Below, one piece after another: positions 15,054 through 23,521 of a stretch of 23,611 nucleotides of DNA. The stretch is from an uncultured Eubacteriaceae bacterium. GTDB lineage: Bacteria; Bacillota; Clostridia; Eubacteriales; Eubacteriaceae. The stretch is taken from positions 1 through 23,611 of the forward strand of contig CANQOZ010000007.1 in the NCBI GenBank assembly GCA_947625585.1, read 5' to 3'. The first letter of the stretch is position 1. Each line of letters begins with the position of its first letter. The notes under the pieces are model-generated. The model had not been told where the DNA came from and made no database searches. It saw only the letters and a list, made by a program, of their open reading frames with translations. The position numbers were made by a program, and so were the translations under genes.

Positions 15054-15393
15054 ATGTAATTAATATTGTTGATTAATAATGAATGAATAGATTTCAAGTA
15101 ATTTTGAATTCTGAAGTTATTTGCTTTTTGAGAATTTAATAGAATACTTAGCTTAAATTGTTGTAGAATTATATTTAAATTCTTGCATTAGCTGTTGAAA
15201 TCAACATTTTATAATCTAAATAGTATATAGATTCTTTCTATAATAGATAACTTTAAAAATATTGTTCATTAGTTTAGTTTTAGAATATAATATTTGGTTA
15301 GCTATTAAGTACTATATCTTAAAAAAGATATTCGATTATAGCTGTAAATTAATAAATTTTAAAACTAATCAATTTTGAAAATTTTCATGAATA
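15054..15393. other. AT-rich gap before pyrH; no gene seen
   Basis: I see no credible coding frame or known RNA in this stretch of about 340 bases. It contains a palindrome TGTTGA-AA-TCAACA (15193-15206) directly ahead of a TATAAT (15210-15215), a second TATAAT near 15285, and a hairpin ATATCTT-AAAA-AAGATAT (15314-15331). These could be remote promoters or a long pyrH leader. The base composition makes chance palindromes and TATAAT boxes common. Confidence 0.4.
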
Positions 15394-15422
15394 TTTAATA
15401 AGTTAAAATTTTCAGTTATAAT
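15394..15422 (+). promoter_or_regulatory. Probable pyrH promoter
   Basis: A consensus -10 TATAAT (15417-15422), 17 bases after a poor -35, TTTAAT (15394-15399). The start near 15429 gives a leader of about 20 nt to the pyrH ATG, which has a GGGGGA RBS. Confidence 0.5.
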
Positions 15423-15448
15423 AGATTAATAATGTCCTTGGGGGAAAT

Positions 15449-16153
15449 ATGGATACAAAATATAAAAGAGTTTTGATCAAACTAAGTGGAGAAGCTTTAG
15501 CTGGTTCTAAAGGTTTTGGTTTAGATCCAGAAGTTTTAAACTCAATATCCCAAGAGATTAAAGAAATTCATAAAAAATATGTTGAAATTGCAATTGTAGT
15601 CGGTGGTGGTAATTTTTGGAGAGGTCGTTACACTGACGAAATGGACCAATCTAATGCAGATTATATGGGAATGATTGCAACAATAATTAATGGACTTGCT
15701 TTACAGGATACTTTTAGTAGAAATGGAATAAATACTATTGTTCAAAGTAGTTTAGCAATTAATACTGTTTGTGATCAATTTAAATTAAGAAATGCATTAA
15801 AAGAATTAGATAATAAAAATGTAGTCATTTTTGTTGGTGGGACTGGAAATCCTTTTTTTACAACAGATACCGCAGCAGTTTTGAGAGCAATCGAAATTAA
15901 AGCAGATGCTATCTTACTAGCAAAAAATGTTGATGCTGTTTATAATGCAGATCCTAAAGAGGATAGAAATGCTATTAGATTTGATCAATTAAAATATGAT
16001 GATTTAATTTCAAAAGACTTAAAAGTAATGGATCAAGCTGCAGTTATATTAGCAAAAGAAAATAATTTAAAAATTCAAGTCTTTGGACTAAATGAACCTG
16101 ATAGTTTATTAAAAGTTATTTCAGGTAAAAAAATTGGAACAATAATAGAATAA
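15449..16153 (+). CDS. pyrH: Uridylate kinase
   Basis: A 234-residue bacterial UMP kinase of the amino-acid kinase fold that converts UMP to UDP for RNA and wall-precursor synthesis. Visible are KLSGEAL (11-17), the GGGNFWRGR loop (52-60), NADYMGMIAT (69-78), GGTGNPFFTTDTAA (129-142) and KNVDAVYNADP (158-168). Length and motifs are normal. The start ATG 15449 has GGGGGA upstream. frr follows after 9 bases, the usual partnership. In most Bacillota pyrH follows rpsB-tsf; here it follows about 395 bp of non-coding DNA and begins its own unit. Confidence 0.96.
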   Translation: MDTKYKRVLIKLSGEALAGSKGFGLDPEVLNSISQEIKEIHKKYVEIAIVVGGGNFWRGRYTDEMDQSNADYMGMIATIINGLALQDTFSRNGINTIVQSSLAINTVCDQFKLRNALKELDNKNVVIFVGGTGNPFFTTDTAAVLRAIEIKADAILLAKNVDAVYNADPKEDRNAIRFDQLKYDDLISKDLKVMDQAAVILAKENNLKIQVFGLNEPDSLLKVISGKKIGTIIE

Positions 16154-16162
16154 GGAGTTGAA

Positions 16163-16720
16163 ATGAAAGACAAATTTATTGATGAAGCCACTGAAAAGAT
16201 GGAAGTTGCAGTGGAAAATCTATCAAAATCGTTGCAAACATTGAGAGCTGGAAGAGCTAATCCACATGTTCTCGATAGAGTATTTATTGACTATTATGGA
16301 ACACCAACTCCATTACAACAGGTTGCTAACATAACTGCTCCAGATGCTAGGTTGATTACAATTTCACCATTTGATCCAAGTCAAATTAAACAAATAGAAA
16401 AAGCAATTTTAACTGCCGACTTAGGATTTAATCCATCTAGTGATGGTAAAATTATAAGATTAGCAGTTCCACAATTAACCGAAGAACGAAGAAAAGAATT
16501 AGTTAAGCAAGCTCATAAATATGGTGAAGAAGCTAAGGTAGTTATTAGGAATATTCGAAGAAAAGCTATTTCAGATTTAAAACAAGAACAAAAGGATTCT
16601 GAACTAACTGAAGACGATTTAAAAGATGCTCAGAAGGAAGTTCAAGACCTGACGGATGATAATATTAAGAAAATTGATGATATCATCAAAAATAAGGAAA
16701 CGGAAATAATGGAAGTTTAA
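16163..16720 (+). CDS. frr: Ribosome recycling factor
   Basis: A 185-residue protein that, with EF-G, splits the post-termination ribosome. Family blocks seen are the N-terminal three-helix part with SLQTLRAGRANPHVLDRV (22-39), the beta domain 'YYGTPTPLQQVANITAPDAR' (44-63) and ISPFDPSQIKQIEKAI, then the long C-terminal helices with TEERRKELVKQAHKYGEEAK. It has normal length and shares a transcript with pyrH; the RBS TAAGGAG overlaps the pyrH stop. A terminator-like hairpin begins 7 bases after its stop. Confidence 0.97.
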   Translation: MKDKFIDEATEKMEVAVENLSKSLQTLRAGRANPHVLDRVFIDYYGTPTPLQQVANITAPDARLITISPFDPSQIKQIEKAILTADLGFNPSSDGKIIRLAVPQLTEERRKELVKQAHKYGEEAKVVIRNIRRKAISDLKQEQKDSELTEDDLKDAQKEVQDLTDDNIKKIDDIIKNKETEIMEV

Positions 16721-16726
16721 AAAATT

Positions 16727-16755
16727 CCTCTATATTCAACAATATAGAGGTTTTT
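16727..16755 (+). terminator. Hairpin terminator or attenuator between frr and rimP
   Basis: CCTCTATATT (16727-16736), loop CAAC, AATATAGAGG (16741-16750): a perfect 10-bp, AU-rich stem followed by five T (16751-16755), then C. The T-tract ends only 18 bases before the rimP ATG and leaves no room for a promoter. It is therefore either an end for pyrH-frr mRNA or a leaky attenuator for the rimP-nusA operon. Confidence 0.75.
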
Positions 16756-16773
16756 CTATTATGGAAATTAAAA

Positions 16774-17238
16774 ATGTCTAAAGAAAGCGAATTAAAAGAT
16801 TTACTTAGTCCATTAGTTACAGAAAAAGGTTACAGATGTAAAGATGTAACTTTTGAAAAAAGTGGTCAAAATTGGATTTTAACTGTTTTTATTGATAATA
16901 CAGATCATACTATTTCATTAGATGATTGTGAATTCGTATCTAGAAGTTTATCTGATTATTTGGACGAAGTTGATCCAATTGAACAATCCTATATTCTTGA
17001 AGTCTCTTCTCCCGGTATTGATGCTCCACTTAAAAGTAAAGAAGATTTTGATGAAAATATAGGTAATATGATTGAAGTTAAACTCTATCGAAAAAAAGAT
17101 GGTAAAAAAGAATTTTCTGGAGAATTAATTAAATCTGATGAAAATACCTTTACAATACTAGATGAAAAAAATGAAATAGAGTTTGAAATGTCTGAAGTTT
17201 CAAAAGTAGCTCCAATGGTGATTTTTGAAGATGAATAA
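16774..17238 (+). CDS. rimP: Ribosome maturation factor RimP
   Basis: A 154-residue protein for 30S subunit assembly. It has the two-domain RimP layout: the N-terminal alpha/beta domain with 'LDDCEFVSRSLSDYLDE' and the conserved ILEVSSPGIDAPLK (73-86), then an Sm-like C-terminal barrel (about 90-154). The start ATG 16774 has only a weak GGAAA upstream; an ATG at 16761 opens a frame that stops after six codons, so it can be excluded. It overlaps the start of nusA, as expected for the conserved rimP-nusA pair. Confidence 0.94.
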   Translation: MSKESELKDLLSPLVTEKGYRCKDVTFEKSGQNWILTVFIDNTDHTISLDDCEFVSRSLSDYLDEVDPIEQSYILEVSSPGIDAPLKSKEDFDENIGNMIEVKLYRKKDGKKEFSGELIKSDENTFTILDEKNEIEFEMSEVSKVAPMVIFEDE

Positions 17239-18457
17239 TGAATTTAATTTTAATACAGCCTTAGATCAATTATTAAAAGAAAAAAATATTGATAAAGAGG
17301 AATTACTGAAAGCGATTGAAACTTCAATTGCCAGTGCTTATAAAAAAAATTCAAAGGAATCACGTGTTGATGTCGAAATTAACAGAGATTCTGGAGAAAT
17401 TAACATCTTTGAAACAAAAAAAGTTGTTGAAGATGTTACCAATGATAATTTAGAAATTTCTTTAGAAGATGCTAGAGCAATCTCATCTGAGTATGATTAT
17501 GGGGATATCGTTCGTATAAGTACTAAACCAAAAGATTTTGGAAGAATTGCAGCTCAAAATGCTAAGCAATTAATAATGAAACAGATAATGGATGCTGAAC
17601 AAAATCTTTTATTCGATGAATATAAAGATAAAGTCCATGAAGTTTTAAACGGAAATGTTACCAGAATAGACAGAGATAATGTCTTTGTTAATTTAGGTGA
17701 AGTTGAAGCTTTATTACCTGTAAAAGAAAGAATACCTGGTGAAGTTTATGAAAGAAATAAACGATTAAAAGTTTATCTTGTTGATGTAAAAAAAGGTAAA
17801 AAAGGTAATGTTCAACTTAAAGTATCTAGGACTCATCCAGAACTGATCACAAGATTGTTTGAAGAAGAAATACCAGAAATTTATTCTGGAAAAATTGATA
17901 TTGTTAATGTTGCAAGAGATCCAGGAAATCGTTCTAAAATAGCTGTTGTAAGTCATCAACCGGAACTTGATCCTGTTGGTGCTTGTATTGGTACTAGAGG
18001 ATCACGAATTCAAAACGTATTAAATGAACTCGGTGGAGAACGTGTTGATGTTATTGAATATTCAAAAGACATTAAAGAATATTTAGCTAACGCAATCAAT
18101 CCTGCAAAAATTGAACGCATTATAGTTAATCCAGAAAAGAAAAGTTCAATAGTTATTGTTAATGATGATCAACTAGCTTTAGCAATTGGTAAAGAAGGAA
18201 AAAACGTTCAGCTTGCTGCAAGATTGACAGGTTGGAAAGTTGATATTAAAAGTATTACTCAGTTTGAAGAAATTCTTGAAGAAAATCCTAATTATGAAGA
18301 AGAGTTCATTGAAACTGATGAATCCTATGAATTAGATCAAAAGATTAAAGAATTACTTGAATCCGACTTACTTGATCGAAAATTTGATGATGAACCTGAA
18401 GAAGATGATTCATTGTTTGACGAAGACAGTTTAAAAGAATTGTTTGATGAAAAATAG
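17231..18457 (+). CDS. nusA: Transcription termination/antitermination factor NusA
   Basis: A 408-residue RNA-polymerase-binding factor that promotes pausing and intrinsic termination. In order: the N-terminal domain (about 1-125), the S1 domain (about 132-200, 'LNGNVTRIDRDNVFVNLGEVEALLP'), then KH1 and KH2 (about 200-345) with CIGTRGSRIQNVLNELGGER and LAIGKEGKNVQLAARLTGWKVDI. After the KH domains comes a strongly acidic tail of about 60 residues in place of the AR repeats of proteobacterial NusA. The frame also allows a TTG at 17225; I prefer ATG 17231, which overlaps the rimP end by 8 bases and gives the usual start. NusA may act back on the hairpin upstream of rimP. Confidence 0.96.
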   Translation: MNNEFNFNTALDQLLKEKNIDKEELLKAIETSIASAYKKNSKESRVDVEINRDSGEINIFETKKVVEDVTNDNLEISLEDARAISSEYDYGDIVRISTKPKDFGRIAAQNAKQLIMKQIMDAEQNLLFDEYKDKVHEVLNGNVTRIDRDNVFVNLGEVEALLPVKERIPGEVYERNKRLKVYLVDVKKGKKGNVQLKVSRTHPELITRLFEEEIPEIYSGKIDIVNVARDPGNRSKIAVVSHQPELDPVGACIGTRGSRIQNVLNELGGERVDVIEYSKDIKEYLANAINPAKIERIIVNPEKKSSIVIVNDDQLALAIGKEGKNVQLAARLTGWKVDIKSITQFEEILEENPNYEEEFIETDESYELDQKIKELLESDLLDRKFDDEPEEDDSLFDEDSLKELFDEK

Positions 18458-18737
18458 AAAAAAACCAGAAAGAACCTGTATTGTTTGTCGAAACAAGTTT
18501 GATAAAAGAGATTTAACTAGAATTGTAAAAAATAAGGATGGTGAAATCTTTTTAGATCCAACTGGTAAAGTCAATGGTAGAGGTGCTTATATTTGCTCAA
18601 ATCCTGAATGTATTAATAAATTTTTGAAGAAAAACTTTTTAGAAAGAACTTTTAAACAAAAGATTGAACCTGATTCAGTTAATACAGTTAGGGAAGAATT
18701 AAAAAAAATAGCTAATAGTGAGGGAAAAATGAACTAA
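18447..18737 (+). CDS. rnpM: YlxR/RnpM family RNA-binding protein
   Basis: A 96-residue small basic protein, DUF448/YlxR. It opens MKNRKKPERTCIVCRNKFDK, with the CxxC pair (residues 11 and 14), and continues with the conserved 'GRGAYICSNPECINKFLKK' block. The B. subtilis homologue has been described as an RNase P modulator. It overlaps the nusA end by 11 bases (ATG 18447; an upstream TTG at 18444 is also possible). In most relatives a YlxQ (L7Ae-like) gene follows; here infB comes after 26 bases and ylxQ is missing. Confidence 0.92.
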   Translation: MKNRKKPERTCIVCRNKFDKRDLTRIVKNKDGEIFLDPTGKVNGRGAYICSNPECINKFLKKNFLERTFKQKIEPDSVNTVREELKKIANSEGKMN

Positions 18738-18763
18738 TTGTTAGCAGCTTATAAGGAGGGATT

Positions 18764-21157
18764 ATGTCTAAAATAAGAGTTTACCAACTAGCAAATGAAT
18801 TAAATATTCCAAGCAAAAAGTTGGTTGAATTATTAACAAAGAATGGTATTCCAGTTAAAAACCATATGAGTGTTTTAGGAGATGCAGAATTAAAACAGCT
18901 CAAAGATTTAACCAAGAAAAGCACAGATAGAAAAAATAAGAACGATAAAAAGGAAACAAAACCAAATCCTAATAATAGAAATAATCGACAATCCAAAGGA
19001 AATAATCAAAGAAGGAATATCCAGGAAAGAAAAGATAAGCAGCAAGGTCGATCTAATAGAAATCAAAATAAAAACGATAAATCTAAACGCCGGCAAAATG
19101 ATAGGAGCTTTAGTAATAACAACCAGCAACAGAAACGTAATAAAAATAATCAAGACAAAGGTAATCGTAATAATCCTCAAGCTGCTAATAGAAGTAACCG
19201 TAGAAAGAATAGTAGAAATAACAATTTAAATTTATCGAATAATAATCAACGACAAAGAGGAAATCAGCCTAAAAAGAAAAAAACTTATAAAAATAAAAAA
19301 GCTGAAAGACCTATTAAATTAAGAGACAATAGTAAACGTAATAAAAATAAACATGTTGATTATCGAAAACAGAGAGAAGAACGAAAAGCTGACCAAAGAA
19401 AGAATAAGGTCTATGAAATCCCTGAACTTTTAACAGTTGGTGAATTAGCTGATATTTTAGAGCTTACTGCTACTGATATCATAAAAGATCTAATGTTAAA
19501 TGGAACTATGGCAACAATTAATCAACAAATTGATGCAGAAACAGCTCAAATTGTTGCTGACGATTTAGGATATAAAGTTCAACAAATAACAACTGAAGAC
19601 GTCTTTGAAAAGATTTTTGATGAATACGACAATACTGTAACTGGAAATGAAAAGAAACGTCCACCTGTTGTTACAGTTATGGGGCACGTAGATCACGGAA
19701 AAACTTCTCTTTTAGATAAAATCAGAGAAACTAATGTTGCTAGTGGGGAAGCTGGCGGAATTACCCAACATATTGGAGCTTATACAGTTGAAATTAATGG
19801 AGAACAAATAACTTTCATAGATACACCTGGTCATGCAGCTTTTACTGCTATGAGATCTCGTGGAGCTCAATTGACTGATATCGCTGTATTAGTTGTAGCA
19901 GCTGATGATGGAGTTATGCCTCAAACTATTGAGGCAATTAACCATGCAAAAGCAGCCGAAGTTCCAATAATTATTGCTATAAATAAAATCGACAAAGAGG
20001 GTTCTAATCCAGAACGTGTTAAACAAGAATTAACAGAACAAAATATTGTTGTTGAAGAATGGGGTGGTCAATACATTGCTGTACCTATTTCAGCTAAAAA
20101 AGGAACTAATATAGATGAACTATTAGAAAATATTCTTTTGATTGCTGAAATGGAAGAATTAAAAGCTGATGAAAATAGGGAAGCTAGAGGACACGTCATT
20201 GAAGCTGAAGTTAAAAAGGGAAAAGGAGCCACAGCCTCATTATTAATTCAACAAGGTACTCTAAATATTGGAGATGTTGTTTTATCTGGAACTACATATG
20301 GTAGAGTTCGAACAATGATTGATGATCAAGGTAATCGTATTAAAAGTGCAGGACCTTCTCAGCCGGTTGAAGTTTCAGGTCTATCAGATATTCCTGAAGC
20401 AGGTGATGATTTCATTGTTCTTACTGATGAAAAGGAAGCTAGACAACTTGCTCAACAACGTTCTGAAACAGAAAAATTACAGCAACAAAAGAAAAATACT
20501 GTTAATTTAAATGATATTTTCAATAGAATTCAAGAAGGTGAAATTTCTGATGTTAATATTATTGTAAAAGCGGATGTTCAGGGTTCAGTTGAAGCTATAT
20601 CTTCTTCTCTTGAAAACCTAAATACGGAAGAAGTTAGGGTTAATGTTATTCATGGAGCTGTCGGTGCAGTCAACGAAACAGATGTTATGTTAGCTTCAAC
20701 ATCTAATGCTATTATTATTGCTTTTAATGTTAGAGCAGACAGAATTGCTAGGACAACAGCTGAAAAAGAAGAGATTGATATACGTTACTATTCTGTTATT
20801 TATGATGCTATTGACGATGTTAAGAATGCTATGGAAGGTTTATTAGAACCTGAATTTGTTGAAAACATTGTTGGTGAAGCAGAGGTAAGAGAAGTATTCA
20901 GAATTCCTGGTGGTGTTATGATAGCTGGATCTTATGTAACAGATGGTAAAGTTAATAGGGCCGATCAAGCTCGTTTAATTAGAGATGGTGTCGTAATCTA
21001 TCAGGGAAATATTGGATCACTTAGACGTTTTAAAGATGACGTTAAGGAAGTAGTTCAAGGTTTCGAATGTGGAATTGGTATTGAAAATATGAATGACATT
21101 AAAGTTGGTGATGTCATAGAAACATATAACATGGAAGCGGTTAAGAGAACACTCTAG
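18764..21157 (+). CDS. infB: Translation initiation factor IF-2
   Basis: A 797-residue GTPase that brings fMet-tRNA to the 30S subunit and joins the subunits. It has a short IF2_N domain (1-50), a disordered linker (52-215) made mostly of Asn, Lys, Arg and Gln, a second IF2_N-like domain (about 217-272), then the GTPase domain with G1 GHVDHGKT (307-314), G3 DTPGH (353-357) and G4 NKID (407-410). Domains II, III and IV follow with 'VKADVQGSVEAI' and 'AGSYVTDGKVNRADQARLIR'. The start ATG 18764 has AAGGAGGG. Internal starts giving shorter isoforms, as in some species, are possible but not evident. Confidence 0.97.
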   Translation: MSKIRVYQLANELNIPSKKLVELLTKNGIPVKNHMSVLGDAELKQLKDLTKKSTDRKNKNDKKETKPNPNNRNNRQSKGNNQRRNIQERKDKQQGRSNRNQNKNDKSKRRQNDRSFSNNNQQQKRNKNNQDKGNRNNPQAANRSNRRKNSRNNNLNLSNNNQRQRGNQPKKKKTYKNKKAERPIKLRDNSKRNKNKHVDYRKQREERKADQRKNKVYEIPELLTVGELADILELTATDIIKDLMLNGTMATINQQIDAETAQIVADDLGYKVQQITTEDVFEKIFDEYDNTVTGNEKKRPPVVTVMGHVDHGKTSLLDKIRETNVASGEAGGITQHIGAYTVEINGEQITFIDTPGHAAFTAMRSRGAQLTDIAVLVVAADDGVMPQTIEAINHAKAAEVPIIIAINKIDKEGSNPERVKQELTEQNIVVEEWGGQYIAVPISAKKGTNIDELLENILLIAEMEELKADENREARGHVIEAEVKKGKGATASLLIQQGTLNIGDVVLSGTTYGRVRTMIDDQGNRIKSAGPSQPVEVSGLSDIPEAGDDFIVLTDEKEARQLAQQRSETEKLQQQKKNTVNLNDIFNRIQEGEISDVNIIVKADVQGSVEAISSSLENLNTEEVRVNVIHGAVGAVNETDVMLASTSNAIIIAFNVRADRIARTTAEKEEIDIRYYSVIYDAIDDVKNAMEGLLEPEFVENIVGEAEVREVFRIPGGVMIAGSYVTDGKVNRADQARLIRDGVVIYQGNIGSLRRFKDDVKEVVQGFECGIGIENMNDIKVGDVIETYNMEAVKRTL

Positions 21158-21166
21158 GAGATATTT

Positions 21167-21571
21167 ATGGCTTCTTCACAACGTATCAATAGAATAAACG
21201 GAATTATTCAAAGAGATTTAACTTTATTAATTAATAATAAGATAAAAGATCAAAGAGTAATTGATGCTTCTGTTGGAGTAACAAGTGTTAAAACAACTCC
21301 TGATTTAAAAGAAGCAACTGTCTATGTTAGCATTCTTAATGGCAGTGATAAATATAAGAAGGATATTATTGATGTACTACAAGGTGCTGCTGGTTTTTTA
21401 AGAACTGAAGTTAGCAAAGGTTTAAATACTTATCAAACTCCAGCTTTTAAATTTAAATTGGATGATTCTTATGAATATGGAAATAAAATTGATAAGATTT
21501 TAGAAGATTTAAAGAATTCTGGACAAATAAGTGAACAAATTGAAATTGAAGAGGAAGAAGAGGCTTTTTAA
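21167..21571 (+). CDS. rbfA: Ribosome-binding factor A
   Basis: A 134-residue KH-type protein that helps mature the 16S rRNA 5' end and is needed at low temperature. The N-terminus 'QRINRINGIIQRDLTLLINNKIKD' and the 'VTSVKTTPDLKEATVYVSIL' strand are typical, ending in the usual acidic tail (EEEEEA). The RBS (AGGAGA) overlaps the infB stop. Its own stop TAA shares its last A with the nrnA ATG. Confidence 0.95.
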   Translation: MASSQRINRINGIIQRDLTLLINNKIKDQRVIDASVGVTSVKTTPDLKEATVYVSILNGSDKYKKDIIDVLQGAAGFLRTEVSKGLNTYQTPAFKFKLDDSYEYGNKIDKILEDLKNSGQISEQIEIEEEEEAF

Positions 21572-22527
21572 TGGATGTTCCTAGTGATGTTATAAAAAAG
21601 ATTAAGAACTCTAATGATATTTTATTATTAGTTCATCCAAAGCCAGATGGAGATGCTATTGGTTCAATAGTTGCAATGGGAAAAGGTCTAAAAAAATTAG
21701 GTAAAAATGTAGATTATTTCGTTGACTCAAATATTGAACCAAAGTTGAATATTTTTGATGAAATCAAATATTTTAATAAAGATATTCAAGATCATTATAA
21801 TACGGTAATTACATTAGATGCTTCCACTCCTGATTATGTTGTTACTCCGGAAAATATGCCCTCATATGAAGATTTAGTTGTTATTGATCATCATAAGAGT
21901 AACGAAAAATTCGGAGACTATAACTTTGTTGAAATTACAGGAGCGTGTGGAGAACTCGTTTATTTAATTTTAAAGGAACTTGGAGTTGAACTAGATTCTG
22001 AAATGGAAGAAGCCTTGTTTACTGCTTTAAGTTCTGATACAGGATCTTTTCAGTTCTCTAATACAACAAAGCAAACTCATGAAATTGCTGCAGAACTCTA
22101 TCATAAAGATACAAACTTTGCTCCTTTATCAAAAAGACTTCATAGTCTAAAAAATAAAGATCAATTAGCTTTATATGCTCATGCTATTAATAGTATGAAA
22201 TCTTTTGATGATGGAGAAATTGTTTTTTTAGAACTTCCTTACGATGTAATTGAAGAACATGGCGGGATTAATAATTTAACTGATGATATCTCTAATATTG
22301 GTACGAATCTAGATTCAAGTAAAGTTTCTGTTTTAATAAAAGAGCAAGAACCTGATAAGTTTAGAATATCTATTCGTTCAAAATCACCTTATGATATAGA
22401 TGTTTCAAAAGTAGCAGTCAAATTTGGTGGTGGAGGACATTTTCGTGCAGCGGGTGCAAGTTTTGAAGGTTCAATAGAAGATCTAGAAAAGAAATTATTA
22501 GAAGAACTTCGAAAAGAAATAAAATGA
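21571..22527 (+). CDS. nrnA: DHH-family bifunctional oligoribonuclease / pAp phosphatase (NrnA-like)
   Basis: A 318-residue phosphoesterase that degrades nanoRNA (2-5 nt) and dephosphorylates pAp in the cytosol. The DHH domain motifs are HPKPDGDAIGS (22-32, D26 and D28 as metal ligands), LDAS (82-85) and VIDHHKSN (104-111). The C-terminal DHHA1 domain has FGGGGHFRAAGA (285-296). Its place between rbfA and truB is the standard one in Bacillota. It is coupled to rbfA by a TAATG overlap and to truB by an ATGA overlap. Confidence 0.93.
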   Translation: MDVPSDVIKKIKNSNDILLLVHPKPDGDAIGSIVAMGKGLKKLGKNVDYFVDSNIEPKLNIFDEIKYFNKDIQDHYNTVITLDASTPDYVVTPENMPSYEDLVVIDHHKSNEKFGDYNFVEITGACGELVYLILKELGVELDSEMEEALFTALSSDTGSFQFSNTTKQTHEIAAELYHKDTNFAPLSKRLHSLKNKDQLALYAHAINSMKSFDDGEIVFLELPYDVIEEHGGINNLTDDISNIGTNLDSSKVSVLIKEQEPDKFRISIRSKSPYDIDVSKVAVKFGGGGHFRAAGASFEGSIEDLEKKLLEELRKEIK

Positions 22528-23429
22528 ATGGAATCTTATTAGTTAATAAACCTCAAGGTATGACTTCACATGATGTAGTTAACAAAATAAGAAAATTAAC
22601 ACATGAAAAGAAGGTCGGACACACTGGGACACTAGACCCAAATGCTTCTGGCCTTCTTGTTTTATGTATTGGAGAAGCAACTAAATTAATTCCATATCTT
22701 GAGAATAGTAATAAAGTATATGAAGGTACTTTCACCTTTGGTTTAGAAACTGATACAAATGATATTGAAGGAAACATAATAGATCAAAAAAATATAAATT
22801 CTTTAAAACTCCAAGATTTAAAGAATGTTATAAAAAACTATACTGGGAAAATAAAGCAAATACCGCCTATTTATTCGGCAAAAAAAGTAAATGGGAGAAA
22901 ATTATATCAATATGCTCGAAAGAATGAAGATGTTGAAATAAAACCAGCTGATGTAGAAATTTATAATATTGAAATAGTGGATAATAGTAAATTTCCTCAA
23001 GAAGTTAAATTTTTAATTGACTGTAGTAAAGGAACCTATATAAGATCTCTAGCTCGTGATATTGGTTATGATTTAGATAATTTCGCTTTTCTAAAAGAAT
23101 TAAAAAGATATAAGACTAATAATTATACTTTAGAAAATAGCTATACCTTAGAAGAATTAGAATCGAAGGAAAGTATTAAAGAGTATCTACTTCCAATTGA
23201 AACTGCTCTCAGTTTTTTACAACCAGTTTTAGTTAAAGAAGATTCAAAAAGCTTTTTAATTAATGGTAATAAATTATATGAAAAAAACATTGAATCTAAT
23301 TTAGATACATTTAGTATCGGAGATACTGTAACTTTATTTGTTAATAATAATTTAAATGGAATTGGTATTATTAAGGAAGAAAATAATTCAAAATATATTC
23401 AACCGAAAAGAATTTTAAAAAATGAATAA
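22524..23429 (+). CDS. truB: tRNA pseudouridine(55) synthase
   Basis: A 301-residue enzyme that makes pseudouridine 55 in the T-loop of tRNAs. It opens 'GILLVNKPQGMTSHDVV'. The catalytic block is VGHTGTLDPNASGLLVLCIG (31-50), with the nucleophile D38, followed by KVYEGTFTFGLETDT, the RNA-binding IPPIYSAKKVNGRKLYQYAR and CSKGTYIRSLARDIG. A C-terminal PUA-like tail (about 235-301) is present. ATG 22524 overlaps the nrnA stop by 4 bases, and the gene end overlaps ribF by 8. Confidence 0.96.
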   Translation: MNGILLVNKPQGMTSHDVVNKIRKLTHEKKVGHTGTLDPNASGLLVLCIGEATKLIPYLENSNKVYEGTFTFGLETDTNDIEGNIIDQKNINSLKLQDLKNVIKNYTGKIKQIPPIYSAKKVNGRKLYQYARKNEDVEIKPADVEIYNIEIVDNSKFPQEVKFLIDCSKGTYIRSLARDIGYDLDNFAFLKELKRYKTNNYTLENSYTLEELESKESIKEYLLPIETALSFLQPVLVKEDSKSFLINGNKLYEKNIESNLDTFSIGDTVTLFVNNNLNGIGIIKEENNSKYIQPKRILKNE

Positions 23430-23521
23430 AAGTAACAAAATAGTATTAGCATTAGGCTTTTTTGATGGAGTTCATTTTGGACATCAAGAATTATTAAAAA
23501 AAGCAGTCGATATAGCAAAAG
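23422..23521 (+). pseudogene. ribF: Riboflavin kinase/FAD synthetase, 5' exon only, interrupted
   Basis: The first 33 codons of ribF: after MNKSNK comes VLALGFFDGVHFGHQELLKK, with the nucleotidyl-transfer signature GFFDGVH..GH (12-21) of the FAD-synthetase domain, then AVDIAK. The start ATG 23422 overlaps the truB stop, and the place after truB is the standard one. At base 23521/23522 the sequence changes to GTGCG..., the homology ends and a stop appears five codons later (23536-23538). I read this as an intron insertion after the first base of codon 34, not a natural end. If the intron is spliced out the gene would still be functional, so 'pseudogene' here means interrupted; the 3' exon lies outside the window. 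FAD and FMN synthesis is normally essential, which argues for splicing. Confidence 0.7.

Noticed and set aside
15054..15448. tRNA, rRNA or CRISPR in the long gap before pyrH
   Set aside because: No cloverleaf, TTCGANNC arm or spaced identical repeats are present; the gap is too AT-rich and irregular.
18781..19180. Two minus-strand frames with a membrane-protein look opposite infB
   Set aside because: They mirror the Asn/Lys-rich IF-2 linker; AT-rich codons read backwards give Phe, Leu and Ile.
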